Of a DNA stretch of 64,000 nucleotides, positions 50,339 through 61,270 are shown piece after piece (position 1 is the stretch's first letter; each line of letters opens with the position of its first letter). The stretch is from Deinococcus piscis (GTDB lineage: Bacteria > Deinococcota > Deinococci > Deinococcales > Deinococcaceae), in the NCBI RefSeq assembly GCF_014653275.1, contig NZ_BNAL01000005.1, positions 1-64,000 of the forward strand, given 5' to 3'. A model generated the notes under the pieces. That model was not told the DNA's origin, did no database searches, and saw only the letters and a program-made list of their open reading frames with translations. The position numbers and the translations under genes are program-made.

Positions 50339-51919
50339 CTAGGCCTGTGCGGGGAGCAGGTAACCTGCAGTCACCTCGCGGTACTCCTGCACCTGCTGGC
50401 GCTGCCAGGCTTCGTCGCGTCCCAGCTCCTCGGCCAGCACTGCGGCCACGCGGGGGGCCGCCTCCATGCTGGCGCGGGCATCCAGCAGTTGCGCACGCAG
50501 GCGGCGGGCCAGCACGTCTTCTACAGTGCGGGCACTTTCGGTGCGGGCGGCCCAGCGCACTTCGGCCTCGGTGTAGGGGAGAGCCGGGTGCAGCTGTCGG
50601 TCAGCGCCGGGAAGCGCCTGGATGCGCCACGCGTCGGTGCCGTACACCTTCCAGTGATCCGGCTGCTCCTCGTCGCTCCAGCCGTGCAGGTGCAGGGCCT
50701 GGGTGGTGCTGACGCGGCCCGGCAGGCCCGCCACCTTTTCAGCCTTGTTCACGGTGTCTTCGCCCATGCGGCGGTAGGTGGTCCACTTGCCGCCGGTTAG
50801 CGTGACCAGACCACCGTCGGAGATCACCACCGTGTGGTCGCGGCTGATGGCTTTGGTGTCGCTGGCGTCGGCGGGCCTCACCAGCGGGCGCAGGCCCACA
50901 TACACGCTCTTTACATCGTCACGGGTAGGCGCTGGGCTCATGTACCGGCCAGCTGTCCGAAGAATAAAGTCGATTTCTTCGGGCAGCGGGCGCGGCTCAA
51001 AGGACGTGTCGGGCACGGCGGTATCAGTGGTGCCGATCACCACATGGTCATGCCACGGCACCGCAAACAGCACCCGCCCATCGTCGGTGCGGGGAATCAT
51101 GATGGCGCTGTTGCCCGGCAGGAACTTCTTATCCACCACCACATGCACGCCCTGGCTCGGCGAAAGCATGGCTTTGATCGCAGGGTCTTCCATCCGGCGG
51201 ACATCGTCCACCCACACGCCGGTGGCGTTCACCACGACTTTGGCGCGGGCTTCGTACTCCTGGCCGGTTTCGTCGTCACGGAAACGCACACCACTGACCC
51301 GGCTTCCGTCCTTGAGCAGACCAGTCACAGGAGCGTGGTTCAGCGCCGTGCCGCCGAAATCTTCCAACGTGCGCAGCAGCGTGATCGCCAGCCGGGCGTC
51401 GTCGAACTGGCCGTCAAAGTACAGGATGCCGCCGGTCAGGCCCTCTTCCTGCAAGGTGGGAATGCGGTGTAGCGCGGCCTTCTGATCGAGGTAGCGCGAG
51501 CTGCCCAGATTCAGTTTGCCGGCCAGCAGGTCGTACATTTTCAGGCCGATGCCGTAAAAGGGCGCAGACCACCAGGTGTAGCCGGGCACCACGAATTCCA
51601 GGTCACGGACCAGGTGCGGGGCATTTTTGCGCAGCAGCCCGCGCTCGTGCAGGGCCTCGCGCACCAGGCTCACGTTGCCCTGAGCGAGGTAACGCACGCC
51701 GCCGTGTACCAGCTTGGTGGAGCGGCTGGAGGTGCCCTTGGCGTAGTCGTGGCCTTCAAGCAGCAGCACCGAGTGGCCACGGGTGGCGGCTTCGACCGCT
51801 GTGCCCAGGCCCGAAGCGCCGCCGCCCACCACGATGAAGTCCCACTCGCGGGGCTGGGTCGCCGCCTGGAGTTGAAGGGTGCGGGGGTCGGAAAGTCGCT
51901 GGCTCATATCAGGGGTCAT
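50339..51919 (-). CDS. glpD: aerobic glycerol-3-phosphate dehydrogenase
   Basis: GlpD oxidises glycerol-3-phosphate to DHAP and gives electrons to quinone at the membrane. The 526-residue protein has the FAD motif FIVVGGGASGLGTAVEAATRG in 21 residues of N-terminal Rossmann fold, RSTKLVHGGVRYL (FAD-linked signature) and GGKWTTYRRMGED. I use the ATG at 51919 (MTPDMSQRL), with AAAGGA upstream. The first start would be 51976. GAACATATGTTC and a further half-site lie about 42-68 bases upstream. Confidence 0.95.
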   Translation of the reverse strand: MTPDMSQRLSDPRTLQLQAATQPREWDFIVVGGGASGLGTAVEAATRGHSVLLLEGHDYAKGTSSRSTKLVHGGVRYLAQGNVSLVREALHERGLLRKNAPHLVRDLEFVVPGYTWWSAPFYGIGLKMYDLLAGKLNLGSSRYLDQKAALHRIPTLQEEGLTGGILYFDGQFDDARLAITLLRTLEDFGGTALNHAPVTGLLKDGSRVSGVRFRDDETGQEYEARAKVVVNATGVWVDDVRRMEDPAIKAMLSPSQGVHVVVDKKFLPGNSAIMIPRTDDGRVLFAVPWHDHVVIGTTDTAVPDTSFEPRPLPEEIDFILRTAGRYMSPAPTRDDVKSVYVGLRPLVRPADASDTKAISRDHTVVISDGGLVTLTGGKWTTYRRMGEDTVNKAEKVAGLPGRVSTTQALHLHGWSDEEQPDHWKVYGTDAWRIQALPGADRQLHPALPYTEAEVRWAARTESARTVEDVLARRLRAQLLDARASMEAAPRVAAVLAEELGRDEAWQRQQVQEYREVTAGYLLPAQA

Positions 51920-51960
51920 ATCGGAACGTCCTTTCGAGAAAGAGAGATATGGAGAGGTTT

Positions 51961-51987
51961 GAACATATGTTCGCACATGATGAACAT
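51961..51987. promoter_or_regulatory. candidate glycerol-regulator operator of glpD
   Basis: GAACATATGTTC is a perfect 12-base palindrome (51961-51972), and its TGTTC half is repeated in inverted orientation as GAACAT at 51982-51987. Similar TGAACA/TGTTCA halves occur at 54631-54665 between glpF and the SorC-type regulator. Confidence 0.55.
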
Positions 51988-52094
51988 CTTTTCAAAGGCA
52001 TTCCGCTTCACTTTGCCGTGTGCCTCACCTCATGGGGGCTGGGTCAGTGTGAAAAAGTCCCGGTGTGCGAAAGTCTCTGCGCAGGGGTAGGCTC

Positions 52095-52141
52095 CAAAAA
52101 AAGAAAGGAAGCGGGGCCACCTGCTGGCCGCTCCGCTTCCT
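52095..52141 (-). terminator. terminator of the glpF-glpK operon
   Basis: On the minus strand AGGAAGCGG pairs with CCGCTTCCT after the glpK stop, with further pairs inside, and a T-rich run (TTTCTTTTTTT) follows. Confidence 0.82.
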
Positions 52142-52159
52142 GCGCCGAGGTGAGGCCGC

Positions 52160-53668
<1,509 letters not shown>

Positions 53669-53706
53669 GAAAAAGCTCCTTGCGGGCTGGAAAGCCGGGA
53701 AAAGAC

Positions 53707-54534
53707 CTACTGGGGGCCAGCGTTGGGGCTGGGGTCCGCGCCCTGCTGCGCGCGGGTGTCGGCCATGTTGGCCTGCGCCAGCGGGCGGCCAATGCCCCAG
53801 TCGTAGATAAAGGCACCCAGCACACTGCCGACCAATGGTCCCAGGATGGGGATGGTCCAGATGCTCAGGTCTTCAAAGCCGTTGTTCTGGAAGCCGGCCA
53901 CCGCCGCAAACAGGCGCGGTCCCAGGTCGCGGGCGGGGTTGATGGCGTAGCCGTTCATGGCACCGAAGCTCATGCCGATGGCCATCACGACCATCGCCAC
54001 AGCCAGCGGCCCCCAGGAAGCCCCGTCTTTGTTGTTCAGCTTGTCGCCGATGGCCAGGATCAGGCCCATCAGCAGGGCGGTGCCCACCACCTGATCCACG
54101 AAGCCGGGCCAGAAGCCAGGGTGCGCCGGGAAAGTCGCAAAGACGCCCGCCGTATTGGAGAGCGTGGGATCAGCCACAGCCCACTGTGCGTGGTACACGG
54201 CGTACACGATGGCCGCGCCCACGAAAGCCCCCAGCAGCTGCGCCAGCGAGTAGGGCAGCACTTTGGACCAGGGAAAGCGCCCAGTGGCCGCCAGGCCCAC
54301 GGTCACGGCGGGGTTCAGGTGCGCCCCGCTGATGGTGCCCGACACGAAAATGCCCATCAGCACGGCAAAGCCCCAGCCCAAAGTGATGTTGGTATAGCCC
54401 CCGTTGACCACAGCGCCAGGCAGCTCAGGGTTGGCGAACAGCACCACCATCGCCACCACACCGACCCCAAACAGGATCAGGACCATGGTGCCCAGGAACT
54501 CGGCGATACATTCCTGCATCAGCGTAAATTTCAT
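53707..54534 (-). CDS. glpF: glycerol uptake facilitator (aquaglyceroporin)
   Basis: GlpF is the glycerol channel in the inner membrane. The 275 residues form six helices and two half-helices with both NPA-type boxes, [12 protein letters not shown] and [13 protein letters not shown]. The Asp after the second box is the glycerol-facilitator mark, as opposed to water-specific aquaporins. It opens the glpFK operon. The regulator gene is divergent, with 228 bases between holding TGAACA/TGTTCA halves. Confidence 0.95.
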   Translation of the reverse strand: MKFTLMQECIAEFLGTMVLILFGVGVVAMVVLFANPELPGAVVNGGYTNITLGWGFAVLMGIFVSGTISGAHLNPAVTVGLAATGRFPWSKVLPYSLAQLLGAFVGAAIVYAVYHAQWAVADPTLSNTAGVFATFPAHPGFWPGFVDQVVGTALLMGLILAIGDKLNNKDGASWGPLAVAMVVMAIGMSFGAMNGYAINPARDLGPRLFAAVAGFQNNGFEDLSIWTIPILGPLVGSVLGAFIYDWGIGRPLAQANMADTRAQQGADPSPNAGPQ

Positions 54535-54630
54535 AGTTCTCCTTCCCGGCCTGCGGCAGCTGCCAGCCCTATGCCCTCAGCGTACTCCGGCTCGGATTGA
54601 TTTCTCGGTGCCTGTATCGTGAAGGAGTCC

Positions 54631-54665
54631 TGAACAGTTGTCAAGCTTTCGTGAGCAGATGTTCA
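54631..54665. promoter_or_regulatory. candidate operator between glpF and the SorC-type regulator
   Basis: TGAACA at 54631-54636 and TGTTCA at 54660-54665 are inverted halves 23 bases apart in the divergent promoter region. They match the halves upstream of glpD (51961-51987). Confidence 0.5.
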
Positions 54666-54762
54666 ATTTTCGCGGGGCAAACGTCCTTTGCGGCGCTTCG
54701 CCACCGGGCAGCTGCCCCAAGAAGGGGACTGAGCGGGGAAGGAGCCTCTATGCTGAAAGGCC

Positions 54763-55737
54763 ATGATTGCCTCTACACAGACTGCCCTGGCCGTTCAGGT
54801 GGCCCGGCTGTATTACCACCAGGGGCTGACCACGGGCGAGATTGCCGCTGAGCTGGGCCTGTCACGCCCCAAGGTGAGCCGCCTGCTGTCGTTTGCCCGC
54901 GAAAGTGGACTGGTCGAAATCCGTATTCACGATCCTGCCGCGCACCCGCAGTCGCTGGCAGGGCAGTTGCAGGAGCACTTTCCGGGGGTGCAGGTGCAGG
55001 TGGCTCCAGTGCCGCCAGGCAGCGCCGAAGACGACTGGCTGCCCCGCGTGGCGCAGGCCACCGCCGCCCTGCTCGACAGCCTGCTGCGTCCCGGCATGAC
55101 GGTGGGCCTGGCCTGGGGCAACACGGTGGACGCCGTCTCACATGCGCTGACCCCGCGCAGGCTGAGCGGACTGGACTTTGTGCAGCTCAACGGCAGCGCC
55201 AACATTCAGGAACTGGTCAGCGGCTTCGTGACCGATACGGTGACCCGCTTTGCCCGCAATTACGGCGGACGCGCTCACCTTTTTCCAGTGCCCACCTTCT
55301 TTGACGACCCCCACACCAAGGAAATGATGTGGCAAGAGCGCTCGGTGCGGCAGGTGCTGGACTTGCAGGCCCGCGCTGACCTGCTGCTGTACTCGGTGGG
55401 CAGCCCGGCAGCCGAGCGGCCCAGTCATGTGTATACCGCCGGGTCGCTGGATGGGGACGACCAAGCTGAGTTGGACCGGTTGGGCGTGGTGGGTGATATT
55501 GCCACCGTTTTTTTCCGTGCTGACGGGTCCTGGGAGGGGCTGCCCATCAACGCGCGGGCCAGTGGGCCGGACCTGTCGTTGCTGGCGGCCCACCCGCAGT
55601 CGGTGTGCGTGGTCAGCGGGCGGGGCAAGGTGCCCGCGCTTCATGCGGCCCTGCGCGGCGGGCTGATGAAGCGCCTGATCGTGGACGAACCGACCGCCCT
55701 GGCCTTGCTGGAACACATGGCCGCGCCAGACGTCTGA
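54763..55737 (+). CDS. SorC/DeoR-like sugar-binding transcriptional regulator
   Basis: This 324-residue regulator has an N-terminal helix-turn-helix (TTGEIAAELGLSRPKVSRLL, residues about 22-41) and a C-terminal sugar-phosphate domain of the SorC type (VGLAWGNTVDAVSHAL, LLYSVGSPAAERP, VVGDIATVFFRADG). Members sense a phosphorylated sugar. Its place between glpFK and dhaMLK makes dihydroxyacetone phosphate or glycerol-3-phosphate a fair guess for the ligand. TATGCT (54749-54754) is eight bases before the ATG. Not GlpR of the DeoR family proper. Confidence 0.9.
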   Translation: MIASTQTALAVQVARLYYHQGLTTGEIAAELGLSRPKVSRLLSFARESGLVEIRIHDPAAHPQSLAGQLQEHFPGVQVQVAPVPPGSAEDDWLPRVAQATAALLDSLLRPGMTVGLAWGNTVDAVSHALTPRRLSGLDFVQLNGSANIQELVSGFVTDTVTRFARNYGGRAHLFPVPTFFDDPHTKEMMWQERSVRQVLDLQARADLLLYSVGSPAAERPSHVYTAGSLDGDDQAELDRLGVVGDIATVFFRADGSWEGLPINARASGPDLSLLAAHPQSVCVVSGRGKVPALHAALRGGLMKRLIVDEPTALALLEHMAAPDV

Positions 55738-55776
55738 AGGCCGCTGAGCCGTGCTGGAGAAGGGCTTAGAGGAAGC

Positions 55777-56181
55777 CTAGAGGACTTTGGGCATGTCGCG
55801 CCCTGTGGCGGCTTCAGCGGCAGCCGCAGCGAGGTCGGCCCCGCCCGCAGCGCTCACGGCGGCCAGCACCGCACCTTCCACAAGGGGGGCCTGGGCAATC
55901 TGCGCCCGCGTGCGCTGCTCGGGGGAAAGCAGTTCCAGCGCCAGAGCGGCGTTCATGGCGGCGCTGCCCAGGTCCAGCAGAATCAGGGCCGCGTCGTCCG
56001 GCACCTGCAACGCGTCTTCCAGGGCAGCGTGAATGCGCGGTGCCGAGGTGCCCAGCTCGCCTTCCTCGGTGCCGCCCGCGGCTATCAGGCGCACGCCCCC
56101 GCCGCCCATCTGCCCGGCCAGTTCGCACACACCCTCGGCAATCTGGGCACTGTGCGACACGATGACCAGATGCACGGTCAT
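55777..56181 (-). CDS. dhaM: dihydroxyacetone kinase phosphoryl donor subunit DhaM
   Basis: DhaM carries phosphate from the PTS (EI and HPr) to DhaL-ADP. The 134-residue protein is only the EIIA-Man-like domain, with the phosphorylated His in HLVIVSHSAQIAEG, and lacks the extra HPr/EI domains found in E. coli DhaM. GGAGG precedes the ATG, which overlaps the dhaL stop by four bases. Its function requires PTS enzymes encoded elsewhere. Confidence 0.9.
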   Translation of the reverse strand: MTVHLVIVSHSAQIAEGVCELAGQMGGGGVRLIAAGGTEEGELGTSAPRIHAALEDALQVPDDAALILLDLGSAAMNAALALELLSPEQRTRAQIAQAPLVEGAVLAAVSAAGGADLAAAAAEAATGRDMPKVL

Positions 56182-56798
56182 GCCGGGCCTCCTGCTGATT
56201 CGGCCAGCGCCTGAAACAGCAGGGCGCTGCTGGCCGCGCCTGGGTCGATATGGCCGCGTGCGCGCTCACCCAAATAGCTGGCCCGGCCTTTGCGTGCGAT
56301 CAGGTCTGCTGTGGCGTTCCGGCCCTGCGCTGCGGCTTGAGCGGCAGCCTGGAGGTCGCCGCCGCTGTCCAGGGCGTCCAGGGCGGGTTGCCAGGCGTCA
56401 AGCATGGTCTTGTCGCCCGGCTCCGCGCCGCCGCGCTGCTTCAGTCCATCGTAACCAGCGTGAAGGGCGGCCCGCAGATCTTCGGCACTCCACTCGGCAG
56501 CCTGGGGCTGCACGCCCGCTGCCCGCAAAAAAGCCGTGCCGTACAGCGGCCCACTGGCCCCACCCACCTTGGAGATAAAGCTCATGGCAGCGGCTTTGAA
56601 GACGGCTGCCGGGGTGTCGGCGCTGGCGATGGCTTCGGCAGCGGCCTGTGCCCCGCGCTGCATCCCGCTGCCGTGGTCGGCGTCCCCGATAGCGGCGTCC
56701 AGCTCGGTCAGCTCGGCAGCGTGGCTGTCTATCAGTTCCCGGAAGCGCTCAAACAGGGCTTTGGCCTGCTCGGTGGTCAGTCCGCTCATCTCCGACAT
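56178..56798 (-). CDS. dhaL: dihydroxyacetone kinase subunit DhaL
   Basis: DhaL binds ADP as a permanent cofactor and transfers phosphate to DHA held on DhaK. The 206 residues hold the metal/nucleotide motif LDAAIGDADHGSGMQRG, with the three Asp, and KVGGASGPLYGTAFLRA. I chose the ATG at 56798 because the earlier frame runs back through dhaK. It begins one base after the dhaK stop and overlaps dhaM, a fully coupled dhaKLM operon. Confidence 0.92.
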   Translation of the reverse strand: MSEMSGLTTEQAKALFERFRELIDSHAAELTELDAAIGDADHGSGMQRGAQAAAEAIASADTPAAVFKAAAMSFISKVGGASGPLYGTAFLRAAGVQPQAAEWSAEDLRAALHAGYDGLKQRGGAEPGDKTMLDAWQPALDALDSGGDLQAAAQAAAQGRNATADLIARKGRASYLGERARGHIDPGAASSALLFQALAESAGGPA

Positions 56799-56799
56799 C

Positions 56800-57795
56800 T
56801 CAGGCCCCCCAGCGCAGCGCGGCGGTATGGACTGGGGCGTCCCACAGGCGCAGCATTTCGTCATCGGCCCGCAGCACGCTCAGGCTTAGGCCCTGCATGT
56901 CCAGACTGGTCACAAAGTTGCCGACCAGGTGACGCGCCACGCGCAGGCCGCGCTCTTCCAGCAGCCCCACGGCTCGGCGGTGGGCAATGTACAGCTCCAG
57001 CTGCGGCGTGCCGCCCATGCCGTTGGTCAGCAGAATCACCGATTCGTTTTCCGCCAGTGGCAAGTCGTTCAGAATCGGCTCTAGCAAGGCCTCCACCAGT
57101 TCGTCGGCAGGGCGCAGGGGGAGGCGCTCACGGCCCGGTTCGCCGTGAATGCCGATGCCCAGCTCATATTCACCGTCGGGGAGGGTGAAGTTGGGCTTTC
57201 CCGCAGCCGGAACGGTGGCCCCGCTCAGCGCCAGACCCATGCTCCGCACGTTGGCAATTACCCGCTCAGCGATGGCCTTGACCGCTTCCAGCGACTGGCC
57301 TTCTTCGGCGGCGGCTCCGGCGATTTTTTCCAGCAGCACGGTCCCTGCCACGCCCCGGCGTCCGGCGGTCCAGGTGCTGTCCTGCACGGCCACATCGTCG
57401 TCAATGGTCACGCTCTCTACCCGCAGCCCTTCGGCCTGCGCCAGTTCAGCGGCCAGCTCGAAGTTCATCACGTCGCCGGTGTAGTTCTTAATGATCAGCA
57501 GCACGCCCGCCTCTCCGCCCACCTCCTTGGCGGCGGCCAGCATCTGGTCGGGCACCGGGCTGGTAAAGACTTCACCGGGGCAAGCGGCGGCCAGCATCCC
57601 CCGCCCCACAAAGCCGGAGTGCAGCGGCTCGTGCCCGCTGCCGCCTCCCGAAATCAGGGCCACGCCCGCTGGCTTCTCACGCCGGGCGATAAACAGCGGC
57701 TCTGGATGCAGCGTGACCAGGTCGGCATGGGCCAGCGCAAAACCTTCGCAGGCTTCGCGGACCACGTTCTGGGGGGCATTGATGATTTTTTTCAT
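56800..57795 (-). CDS. dhaK: dihydroxyacetone kinase subunit DhaK
   Basis: DhaK binds dihydroxyacetone covalently as a hemiaminal to a His. The 331-residue protein has SGGGSGHEPLHSGFVGRG at the N-terminus, IKNYTGDVMNF, and the active His in GIGIHGEPGRE. The ATG at 57795 has AAGGAGC upstream. It opens the dhaKLM operon, divergent from recQ, and a TAGAAT box lies near 57884-57889 on its strand. The operon turns DHA into DHAP, feeding the same pool as GlpD. Confidence 0.94.
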   Translation of the reverse strand: MKKIINAPQNVVREACEGFALAHADLVTLHPEPLFIARREKPAGVALISGGGSGHEPLHSGFVGRGMLAAACPGEVFTSPVPDQMLAAAKEVGGEAGVLLIIKNYTGDVMNFELAAELAQAEGLRVESVTIDDDVAVQDSTWTAGRRGVAGTVLLEKIAGAAAEEGQSLEAVKAIAERVIANVRSMGLALSGATVPAAGKPNFTLPDGEYELGIGIHGEPGRERLPLRPADELVEALLEPILNDLPLAENESVILLTNGMGGTPQLELYIAHRRAVGLLEERGLRVARHLVGNFVTSLDMQGLSLSVLRADDEMLRLWDAPVHTAALRWGA

Positions 57796-57913
57796 GTGGC
57801 TTGCTCCTTGGGTGGGGGGGCGCAGAGGACGCAGGCCCCGGAACTGTGCCGGGGGGCCGAACAGGTTGGTATGAGACAGTCCCATTCTAGGGGGCCGCGT
57901 TATCCTGGCCCCC

Positions 57914-59746
57914 ATGACCGCGCCCCAGCCCACTCTGGCCCAGCCACCTGCCCGCGCCCACGACCTGCTGCGCGAGTTGTGGGGCTACGATTCTTTTCGC
58001 TGGCGCCAGGGCGAAATCGTGGCGCGCCTGGCAGCGGGCGGTGACGCGCTGGTGCTGATGCCTACCGGCGGCGGCAAAAGCCTGTGCTACCAGCTGCCCT
58101 CGCTGCTGCGGCCCGGCGTGGGCGTGGTGGTCAGTCCCCTCATCGCGCTGATGCAGGACCAGGTGGACACCCTGCGGCAACTGGGCATCCGGGCGGCGTT
58201 TCTCAATTCCAGCCTGAGCGCTGAAGGCGTGCGCGAGGTGGAAGCGGCGCTGCGCGGCGGCGAGTTGGTCCTGCTGTATGTGGCTCCAGAGCGCCTGCTG
58301 ATGGAGAGCACCCTGCGGCTGCTGGAGGGGGTAGAGGTGGCCCTGTTCGCCATTGATGAGGCGCACTGCGTGAGCCAGTGGGGCCACGATTTCCGGCCTG
58401 AATATCAGGGGTTGGGCGTGCTGGCGGGCCGCTTTCCAGATGTGCCGCGCATTGCCCTGACCGCCACCGCCGATGACCGCACCCGCGCCGACATCGTAAG
58501 CGTGCTGGGGCTGGAAGGCGCGCCGCAGTTCATCGCCAGCTTTGACCGGCCCAATATTCAGTACCGGATTGCCGGTAAGGACAGCGGCAAGAAACAGCTG
58601 CTGGACTTTATTCGCGCCGAACATGCTGGGGACGCGGGCATCGTGTACTGCCTGTCGCGCAAGTCGGTAGAGGACACCGCGCAGTTTCTGAGCGAGAGTG
58701 GTGTCCCGGCGCTGGCCTACCATGCTGGTCTGGACCACGCCCAGCGGCAGCAGGCCCAGGAGCGCTTCTTGCGTGAAGAGGGGCTGGTGGTGGTTGCCAC
58801 CGTCGCCTTTGGCATGGGCATAGACAAGCCGGATGTGCGCTTTGTGGCCCATCTGGACCTGCCCAAGAGCATGGAAGGCTACTACCAGGAAACGGGCCGC
58901 GCAGGCCGTGACGGCGAACCGAGCACCGCCTGGATGGTGTATGGCCTGGGCGACGTGGTGAACCTGCGCCGCATGCTGGCGGGAAGCACCGCGCCCGAAT
59001 GGGTGCAGCGCATTGAGGGAGCCAAGCTGGACGCCTTGCTGGCCTACTGCGAGAGCACGGCCTGCCGCCGCGAAAGCCTGCTGGCCTATTTTGGGCAGAA
59101 CTATCAGGGGCCGTGCGGCAACTGCGACAACTGCATCAGCCCTCCCCAGGTCCGCGAGATGACCCGCGAGGCGCAGATGGCCCTGAGCGCCGCTGTCCGC
59201 ACCGGCAACCGCTACGGCGCAGCGCACCTGACCGACGTGCTGCTGGGCCGCGAGACCGACAAAGTGCGGCAGTGGGGCCACCACGCCCTGCCCACCTTTG
59301 GCGTGGGGGCAGACCACGACGAGCGCACCTGGCGTGGGGTCCTGCGGCAGATGGTCAGCCTGGGCTATCTGGAAGCGGGCGAGCACTATGGCCTGAGTGC
59401 AACCCCTAAAAGCCGCGAACTGCTGAGCGGTGAAGTGCCGTTCCTGCTGCGCGAAGAAGTGCTGCGCCCGGCGAGCTTGGGCGCCCGCAAGGCCAGAGCT
59501 TCGGCCCCCAGCGACCTGCCCGTCAGCGCTCAGCCCGCCTTTGAGGCCCTGCGCGAGTGGCGCTCCCAGGAGGCCAAGGCTCAGGGCATGCCCGCCTACA
59601 TCATCTTCGACAACAAGACGTTGGCGGCCATCGCTGCACTGCGCCCCAGCTCGCTGGCAACCCTGGGCACGGTGAGCGGCGTAGGGGCCAAAAAGCTGGA
59701 ACAGTACGGCGAGGCGGTGCTGGAAGTGCTGAGCGGAGTGAAGTGA
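57914..59746 (+). CDS. recQ: ATP-dependent DNA helicase RecQ
   Basis: RecQ unwinds DNA 3' to 5' in repair. The 610 residues have Walker A (MPTGGGKSLCYQL), DEAH box (AIDEAHCVSQWGHDFRPEY), arginine finger region (QETGRAGRDGEPS), the zinc-binding Cys cluster (CRRESLLAYFGQNYQGPCGN, CDNC) and a winged helix. One HRDC domain follows (about 535-605, AFEALREWRSQEAKAQGMP). D. radiodurans RecQ is known for three HRDC domains, and this one stops after one. TATCCT (57901-57906) is seven bases before the ATG: leaderless. Confidence 0.95.
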   Translation: MTAPQPTLAQPPARAHDLLRELWGYDSFRWRQGEIVARLAAGGDALVLMPTGGGKSLCYQLPSLLRPGVGVVVSPLIALMQDQVDTLRQLGIRAAFLNSSLSAEGVREVEAALRGGELVLLYVAPERLLMESTLRLLEGVEVALFAIDEAHCVSQWGHDFRPEYQGLGVLAGRFPDVPRIALTATADDRTRADIVSVLGLEGAPQFIASFDRPNIQYRIAGKDSGKKQLLDFIRAEHAGDAGIVYCLSRKSVEDTAQFLSESGVPALAYHAGLDHAQRQQAQERFLREEGLVVVATVAFGMGIDKPDVRFVAHLDLPKSMEGYYQETGRAGRDGEPSTAWMVYGLGDVVNLRRMLAGSTAPEWVQRIEGAKLDALLAYCESTACRRESLLAYFGQNYQGPCGNCDNCISPPQVREMTREAQMALSAAVRTGNRYGAAHLTDVLLGRETDKVRQWGHHALPTFGVGADHDERTWRGVLRQMVSLGYLEAGEHYGLSATPKSRELLSGEVPFLLREEVLRPASLGARKARASAPSDLPVSAQPAFEALREWRSQEAKAQGMPAYIIFDNKTLAAIAALRPSSLATLGTVSGVGAKKLEQYGEAVLEVLSGVK

Positions 59747-59859
59747 GAGATTCTCCCAGGAAGAGACAGCAAGAGAAGGGCAGAGTTCCTGAGCTTGCCT
59801 CTATCGGAGGCCGCTCAGAACTTTCCAACATCAGTCCGCATGAGCTTTGGTGCGGTCCC

Positions 59860-60732
59860 TTAGCGGAACACCACGGTCCTGTGCCCATTCAGCAGCACGC
59901 GGTGCTCGGCGTGCCAGGTCACGGCCTGGGCCAGCACGCGGCGCTCCACGTCCTGCCCTTGCTGCACCATCGCCGCCACCGAGTCGGCGTGGGTGATCCG
60001 GGTCACGTCCTGTTCAATGATCGGGCCTTCGTCCAGGTCGGCGGTCACGTAGTGGGCGGTGGCGCCCATCAGCTTGACGCCGCGTGCGTAGGCCTGTGCG
60101 TAGGGCCGCGCCCCCTTGAACGACGGCAGAAACGAGTGATGGATGTTGATAATGCGCCCGGACATCCGCTCACACAGCGTGTCCGACAGAATCTGCATGT
60201 AGCGGGCCAACACCACCAGTTCCACGTTCTCACGCTCGACCAGGTCCAGCAGCGCAGCTTCGGCACCGGCTTTGGTCTCAGGCGTGACTGGCAAGTGAAC
60301 AAACGGCACCCCATAGAACTCGGCCAGGGGAGCCAGGTCGGCATGGTTGCCCACTACGGCCACGATGTCCAGCGGCAGGTGGCGTGAGCGCTGGCGGAAC
60401 AGCAGGTCCGACAGGCAGTGCCCCTCTTTGGACACCATAATCACCGTGCGAATGGGGCGGCCCCGGCGGTCCAGCGTCCAGGACATCCCAAACTCTGCCC
60501 CCAGAGCCGCCATCCGCTCCCGGAAAACAGATTCGCCGCCGGGCAAGTCGGCTTCCACCCGCATGAAAAAGAGCCCGGTGTCAGTATCCCCGAACTGCTG
60601 CGACTGGATGATGTTGCCCCCGGCTCCGGCAATGGCTCCACTGACGGCGTGGACAATGCCGGGCCGGTCCACGCACGACAGCGTCAGAATGAAGGGATGG
60701 GTGTCAGCAGGCAGGCGGTCCAGGGCAGACAT
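59860..60732 (-). CDS. purU: formyltetrahydrofolate deformylase
   Basis: PurU hydrolyses 10-formyl-THF to formate and THF, balancing the one-carbon pool and supplying formate for PurT. The 290 residues have an N-terminal ACT domain (about 12-85, TLSCVDRPGIVHAVSGAIAG) and the formyl-transferase catalytic fold with INIHHSFLPSFKGARPYAQA and the acidic residue in TADLDEGPII. TACACT (60739-60744) is six bases from the ATG: leaderless. Convergent with recQ. Confidence 0.95.
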   Translation of the reverse strand: MSALDRLPADTHPFILTLSCVDRPGIVHAVSGAIAGAGGNIIQSQQFGDTDTGLFFMRVEADLPGGESVFRERMAALGAEFGMSWTLDRRGRPIRTVIMVSKEGHCLSDLLFRQRSRHLPLDIVAVVGNHADLAPLAEFYGVPFVHLPVTPETKAGAEAALLDLVERENVELVVLARYMQILSDTLCERMSGRIINIHHSFLPSFKGARPYAQAYARGVKLMGATAHYVTADLDEGPIIEQDVTRITHADSVAAMVQQGQDVERRVLAQAVTWHAEHRVLLNGHRTVVFR

Positions 60733-60751
60733 CCGGGCAGTGTAGCGCCTG

Positions 60752-61258
60752 CTACAGCCCGCAGGCCCTGGAGAGCAGCACGCCGATCTCGTCGCGGCTC
60801 ATGCGGCGGCCATAGAGCCGCAGTGTGGGCGGCAGCGTGCCTGCCCCGTCCGCTGCGGGCCTGAACACGAACTCAGGCCGCACAATCAGTTCACGCCCGG
60901 CGGTCAGCGCCAGCACAAAGTCGGTGTGCAGGGCGTAGTGGGCATTCAGCTCTTCCCGCAGCGGTGCGGGGTCGCCACCCAGGAAAGCCAGCACCGCCGG
61001 GTGCGGCACAAAGTCGTGCTCCAGCTCGCGCTGCAAGCGGGCGCTGTCCAGCAGGAAACCGGCCCCCGGCACCGTGTACCCGCTGATGCGCCGCCGGCAG
61101 GTGTCCGGGTCGTCGCCGCGCACCAGGCCCACCGTGCGCCCCGCTGCCCCGGCCCCGCGCAGGTAGCGCCAGAAGGTGCCCAGGCTGGAATAGTTCGCCA
61201 GGCCCAGATAGCCGCCGGGCTTGGCGGCCAGGGGCTTTTTGGGAAGGCTGGCGGTCAC
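60752..61258 (-). CDS. hypothetical protein
   Basis: This 168-residue soluble protein matches no family I can name. It has basic N-terminal residues and a central [21 protein letters not shown] stretch split by a loop. The remainder looks alpha/beta ([23 protein letters not shown]). The GTG at 61258 lies 12 bases after the aminotransferase stop, so the two genes are probably co-transcribed. It may be a Deinococcus-specific gene. Confidence 0.6.
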   Translation of the reverse strand: MTASLPKKPLAAKPGGYLGLANYSSLGTFWRYLRGAGAAGRTVGLVRGDDPDTCRRRISGYTVPGAGFLLDSARLQRELEHDFVPHPAVLAFLGGDPAPLREELNAHYALHTDFVLALTAGRELIVRPEFVFRPAADGAGTLPPTLRLYGRRMSRDEIGVLLSRACGL

Positions 61259-61270
61259 GGCGCGGCGTCC

